Below, piece by piece: positions 6,596 through 8,718 of a stretch of DNA of 8,718 nt. The stretch is from Nitrolancea sp040255925 (GTDB taxonomy: Bacteria; Chloroflexota; Chloroflexia; Thermomicrobiales; Thermomicrobiaceae). A program made the position numbers and the translations under genes. The notes below the pieces were generated by a model. That model was given only the letters and a program-made list of their open reading frames with translations. It was not told the origin of the DNA and made no database searches. Every line of letters starts with the position of its first letter. Position 1 is the stretch's first letter. Location: the NCBI GenBank assembly GCA_040255925.1, contig JBDZVX010000104.1, positions 1 through 8,718 of the forward strand. Reading direction: 5' to 3'.

Positions 6596-7016
6596 TCAAC
6601 GGCGCCGGGAATCGAGATAGCTCTGTAGGATCAACGCCGCGGCAACGGCATCGACTCGCTCCTTGCGCTCGCGCCGCCGGCGGCCCGACGTGATAAGCGC
6701 CTGCTCCGCGATCGACGTTGTCAGCCGCTCATCCCAAAATGTGATCGGGGTTTTGACGGCCTCGCCGAGCTGCTTCGCGAACTCCCGTACCGCCTTGGCC
6801 TGAGGGCCCTCCCGCCCGGACATGCTGGTCGGCAGCCCAACGACGATACGTTCTGGGGCGTGCCGTTCGATGGCCGCGCGCAGCGCGTCAACGCCTCCAC
6901 GTTTGAGATCAACGGATTCTACCGGACTCGCGATCACGTGGAGTTCGTCACTCACGGCGACGCCGACGCGCCGTTCGCCAATATCGAGTCCTACCCACTT
7001 ACCAGAAGCCGTTCAT
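6596..7016 (-). CDS. ruvX: YqgF/RuvX RNase-H-fold nuclease, apparent 1-nt frameshift at the start
   Basis: RuvX/YqgF is an RNase-H-fold nuclease tied to pre-16S rRNA 5'-end processing and proposed as a Holliday junction resolvase. The protein has WVGLDIGERRVGVAVSDE (first acidic residue in LDIG), IVVGLPTSMSGREGPQ, ITFWDERLTT (second acidic cluster) and ERVDAVAAALIL (final Asp). Oddly, the longest open frame with a normal start begins only at GTG 6955, in the codon of V21, and would lack the catalytic LDIG strand. The codons for that strand (7012-6956) are present and well conserved but lie directly behind an in-frame TGA at 7015-7013, with no ATG, GTG or TTG between. The only well-placed ATG (7016, after TAAGGAG) is one base out of frame; removing one A from ATGAACG would give a standard 139-residue protein. 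The span given assumes that correction. The strict uninterrupted coding frame is 6596-6955. A sequencing error, a real recent mutation or +1 frameshifting are all possible. It starts 7 nt after the upstream gene and was probably translationally coupled to it. Confidence 0.8.
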
Positions 7017-7023
7017 GTACTCC

Positions 7024-8718
7024 TTAACCTGCCAGCTTGATGTGAATCCGGGATGCCAACTCCGGGAGCTTTTGCGGCAACCACGTTGGGGACAGCGTCA
7101 TCTGGAAGTTTGCCACATCGCTCTGCTGATGCAGTAGGCCCTCCGCGGCGACCGGGTCTTTCCCAACCAGGCTCGATGCCAAGCGTCGTCGCTCCTCGTC
7201 GGTGATGATCGAGCGGACCGTCGCGTCGGCGTGGATGGAGAATCCCGTCTCTTGGTCATTCAGCGCTGCTGGATCGGTCATCTGCAAGGACGTGCCAAGC
7301 AGCATCGCATCCGGTCCAGCTTGGGCTGCCAGCTGTTTACTGACCTCGCCGCGTGCCTGCTCATGAAGCTTGACGGGATCATAGATGAGGGCGTTGACAT
7401 CGACCGTGGCGTGAACCGCGACTTCGGTCGCGTCCTCGTTCGCCTGATGGTTAAACGTCAGGGCAGGGTCGCTCTTTTTGAGCGAGTCGGGGACGAGTTT
7501 CATGCCGTCGGCGACCTTCGCCATGAATTCGTTCTCCGCCCGGCTTTCCAGATCCTTTTTGGCTTCTTCGGTCAATGCCGCGATGTCGTCCGGGCTGACG
7601 GTCGGAATCTTCTTATCGGTCCCACCCCCGACCGGCTCGCGGTTGGTGTAAAACAACCCGTTGCTCAACTGTCCGGCAACGTTCCCCGGGTCGGCATTTG
7701 AGCCGGACCCTGCCTGGCTGGCGACGATGGCCACCGCCGCGGAACCAAACGAGAGAGAGCCAAAGGGATCGGAAGCGGGAACGGTCACGGCATCCCGCGT
7801 GAGATACACCACGCCGTTGGAGCCGGTAATCTTCGATTGAGCCGGGAGCGAAATCGGAGTTGTCCGGGGATTCGTGAGGAGAATCTTCCCGGATGCCGTG
7901 CCGTCAGGCTCGTAGCGCGCGCCGGTTGTTGGGATGGTCTTGTCGAAGGTCGATGTGTTGGAGAGCGGCGTCGGGGCGATCTTGATGTCGTAGGCCGCGC
8001 CCGGCGTATCCAGGCCATAGGTCAGATCGGCCGCGATCGCGTGCTCGGACGGCACGATCGTGATCGCTGCGCTGGGGAGGACAAAGTACACAAGCGCGGC
8101 GAGGATGAGCAGCACGAGCACCGAACCACCGATACTACTGGCCCGGACGTACTTCCGTCTCCGGCCCTCCTCTTCCGGGAGGCGGAACTTCCCGGAAATG
8201 GCCTTAAGGAACCCCAGTCTCCGGCGGTGCGGCGTGACTATTGACTCCTGCCGCCCGTCGACGGTCTGGAACGCCAGGGCGGCGTCTACGGGGATGGTGC
8301 TTGGTGACGGGATATCCTCCGGCAGCGCGATCGCGGTAGTGGGCGACTCCGGTGTGGAAGTGCTCTCGAATTCGGTCGAAACGGGAGGGGTCTCGCGGAC
8401 GAAAGCGGCGAGGTCATCAGCCGTGAAACGGGTCTCCGGGAGGGCCACGGTCGGAGAATCCGATTCGGCGGCCGTTTCCGCCGAATCAGCCGCGTCCGTC
8501 GATTCCTCCACCGACCAACCGAGCATCTGAGCGAGCTTACGCCGGAGCGGGTCTTCCGTACTGATCGTCAGCGTAATACCGGATCTGCGGGCCGCGCTGA
8601 ATAGCCGGAAGAACTCGGACGCCGTCAGGAGGACGGGGCTCTCCGGGCGGACACTGATCAGGAGGTTATTCTGCTCGAACTCCGGAAAGCGCCCAAGGAG
8701 CCGGTCAACGTCCTCGGC
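7024..8718 (-). CDS. Membrane-anchored baseplate-J-like protein, 5' end outside window
   Basis: The frame is open from the right edge of the window, so the true start lies beyond 8718; 564 residues are visible. Visible residues 1-65 are a folded N-terminal segment (LLISVRPESPVLL at 19-31, a FFRLFSAARRSGITLTIST stretch, then DPLRRKLAQ). A long Ser/Thr/Pro/Glu-rich linker follows (about 72-150). Basic residues RRRKYVR precede one transmembrane helix (about 196-214, SVLVLLILAALVYFVLP), predicting a cytoplasmic N-terminus and about 350 residues outside. The outer part resembles the baseplate J/gp47 domain: GTASGKILLTNPRTTPISLPA, then VTVPASD, a GSGSNADPGNVAG turn, and VGGGTDKKIPTVSPDD. Phage baseplate J proteins form the wedge of contractile tails; membrane-anchored relatives in Chloroflexota have no assigned function that I know of. 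No other tail genes are visible, so a prophage is unlikely. The ATG at 8526 is internal and is not the start. The stop TAA lies 7 nt before ruvX, consistent with one transcript. Confidence 0.8.
   Translation of the reverse strand, partial: AEDVDRLLGRFPEFEQNNLLISVRPESPVLLTASEFFRLFSAARRSGITLTISTEDPLRRKLAQMLGWSVEESTDAADSAETAAESDSPTVALPETRFTADDLAAFVRETPPVSTEFESTSTPESPTTAIALPEDIPSPSTIPVDAALAFQTVDGRQESIVTPHRRRLGFLKAISGKFRLPEEEGRRRKYVRASSIGGSVLVLLILAALVYFVLPSAAITIVPSEHAIAADLTYGLDTPGAAYDIKIAPTPLSNTSTFDKTIPTTGARYEPDGTASGKILLTNPRTTPISLPAQSKITGSNGVVYLTRDAVTVPASDPFGSLSFGSAAVAIVASQAGSGSNADPGNVAGQLSNGLFYTNREPVGGGTDKKIPTVSPDDIAALTEEAKKDLESRAENEFMAKVADGMKLVPDSLKKSDPALTFNHQANEDATEVAVHATVDVNALIYDPVKLHEQARGEVSKQLAAQAGPDAMLLGTSLQMTDPAALNDQETGFSIHADATVRSIITDEERRRLASSLVGKDPVAAEGLLHQQSDVANFQMTLSPTWLPQKLPELASRIHIKLAG

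Noticed and set aside
5985..6620. Plus-strand open frame of 211 codons
   Set aside because: It lies antisense across three minus-strand genes or their gaps (lyase start, darA, ruvX end), has no recognisable motif and no ribosome binding site. Such frames are common opposite GC-rich genes.
6999..7016. Programmed +1 frameshift as the main explanation for ruvX
   Set aside because: TGG-TAA-G is not a known slippery site, and there is too little upstream coding sequence for an internal Shine-Dalgarno stimulator as in prfB. A one-base indel is simpler, so this is kept only as an alternative.
8524..8526. ATG at 8526 as the start of the baseplate-J-like gene
   Set aside because: The frame stays open upstream to the window edge and encodes sensible, patterned protein with no ribosome binding site before this ATG, so it is internal.
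7024..8718. Prophage or contractile injection system
   Set aside because: Only the baseplate-J-like domain hints at a tail. The protein is membrane-anchored, and the neighbours are housekeeping genes with no sheath, tube, spike or integrase.

Overview
The window is a bacterial chromosomal segment in which every intact gene lies on the minus strand, so transcription runs from the right end to the left. The flanking genes are GC-rich and use GTG and TTG starts. A membrane-anchored baseplate-J-like protein directly upstream of ruvX, followed by a DarA-type cyclic-di-AMP receptor, suggests a member of the Chloroflexota, perhaps Thermomicrobia/Sphaerobacter-like. This placement is an inference from recalled gene content and gene order, not from a search.

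Right part (about 8718 to 3132): a tightly packed, apparently co-directional cluster. In transcription order it holds a baseplate-J-like membrane protein (5' end outside the window), the RuvX/YqgF nuclease, a small cyclic-di-AMP receptor of the DarA/PstA family, an argininosuccinate-lyase-family enzyme with altered substrate-binding motifs, and the ribosome-associated GTPase HflX. Gaps are 7, 59, 129 and 9 nt, which fits an operon or overlapping transcription units. The ruvX reading frame has a peculiarity at its very 5' end: the codons for the catalytic N-terminal strand are present, but they are one nucleotide out of frame with the only well-placed ATG.

Middle part (3131 to 2374): no intact gene. 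It holds the 5' remnant of a plus-strand alpha/beta hydrolase gene (PAF-acetylhydrolase-like), with a membrane-anchor segment and a good ribosome binding site. An in-frame TGA interrupts it where the family usually has Trp, and the rest of the gene is gone, replaced by the convergent 3' end of hflX.

Left part (2373 to 1): a 682-residue protein that fuses an N-terminal RelE-like toxin domain, with its RNase residues apparently kept, to an SF1 (UvrD/Rep-type) helicase. It is visibly less GC-rich than its neighbours and has no antitoxin gene beside it. It is followed by the 5' end of purM (purine biosynthesis), which has its own near-perfect extended -10 promoter in the short gap.

The cluster from the baseplate-J-like protein to hflX looks like core genome. 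The toxin-helicase gene and the broken hydrolase look like accessory material between hflX and purM. The toxin-helicase fusion is the best candidate in the window for an undescribed, possibly defence-related system.
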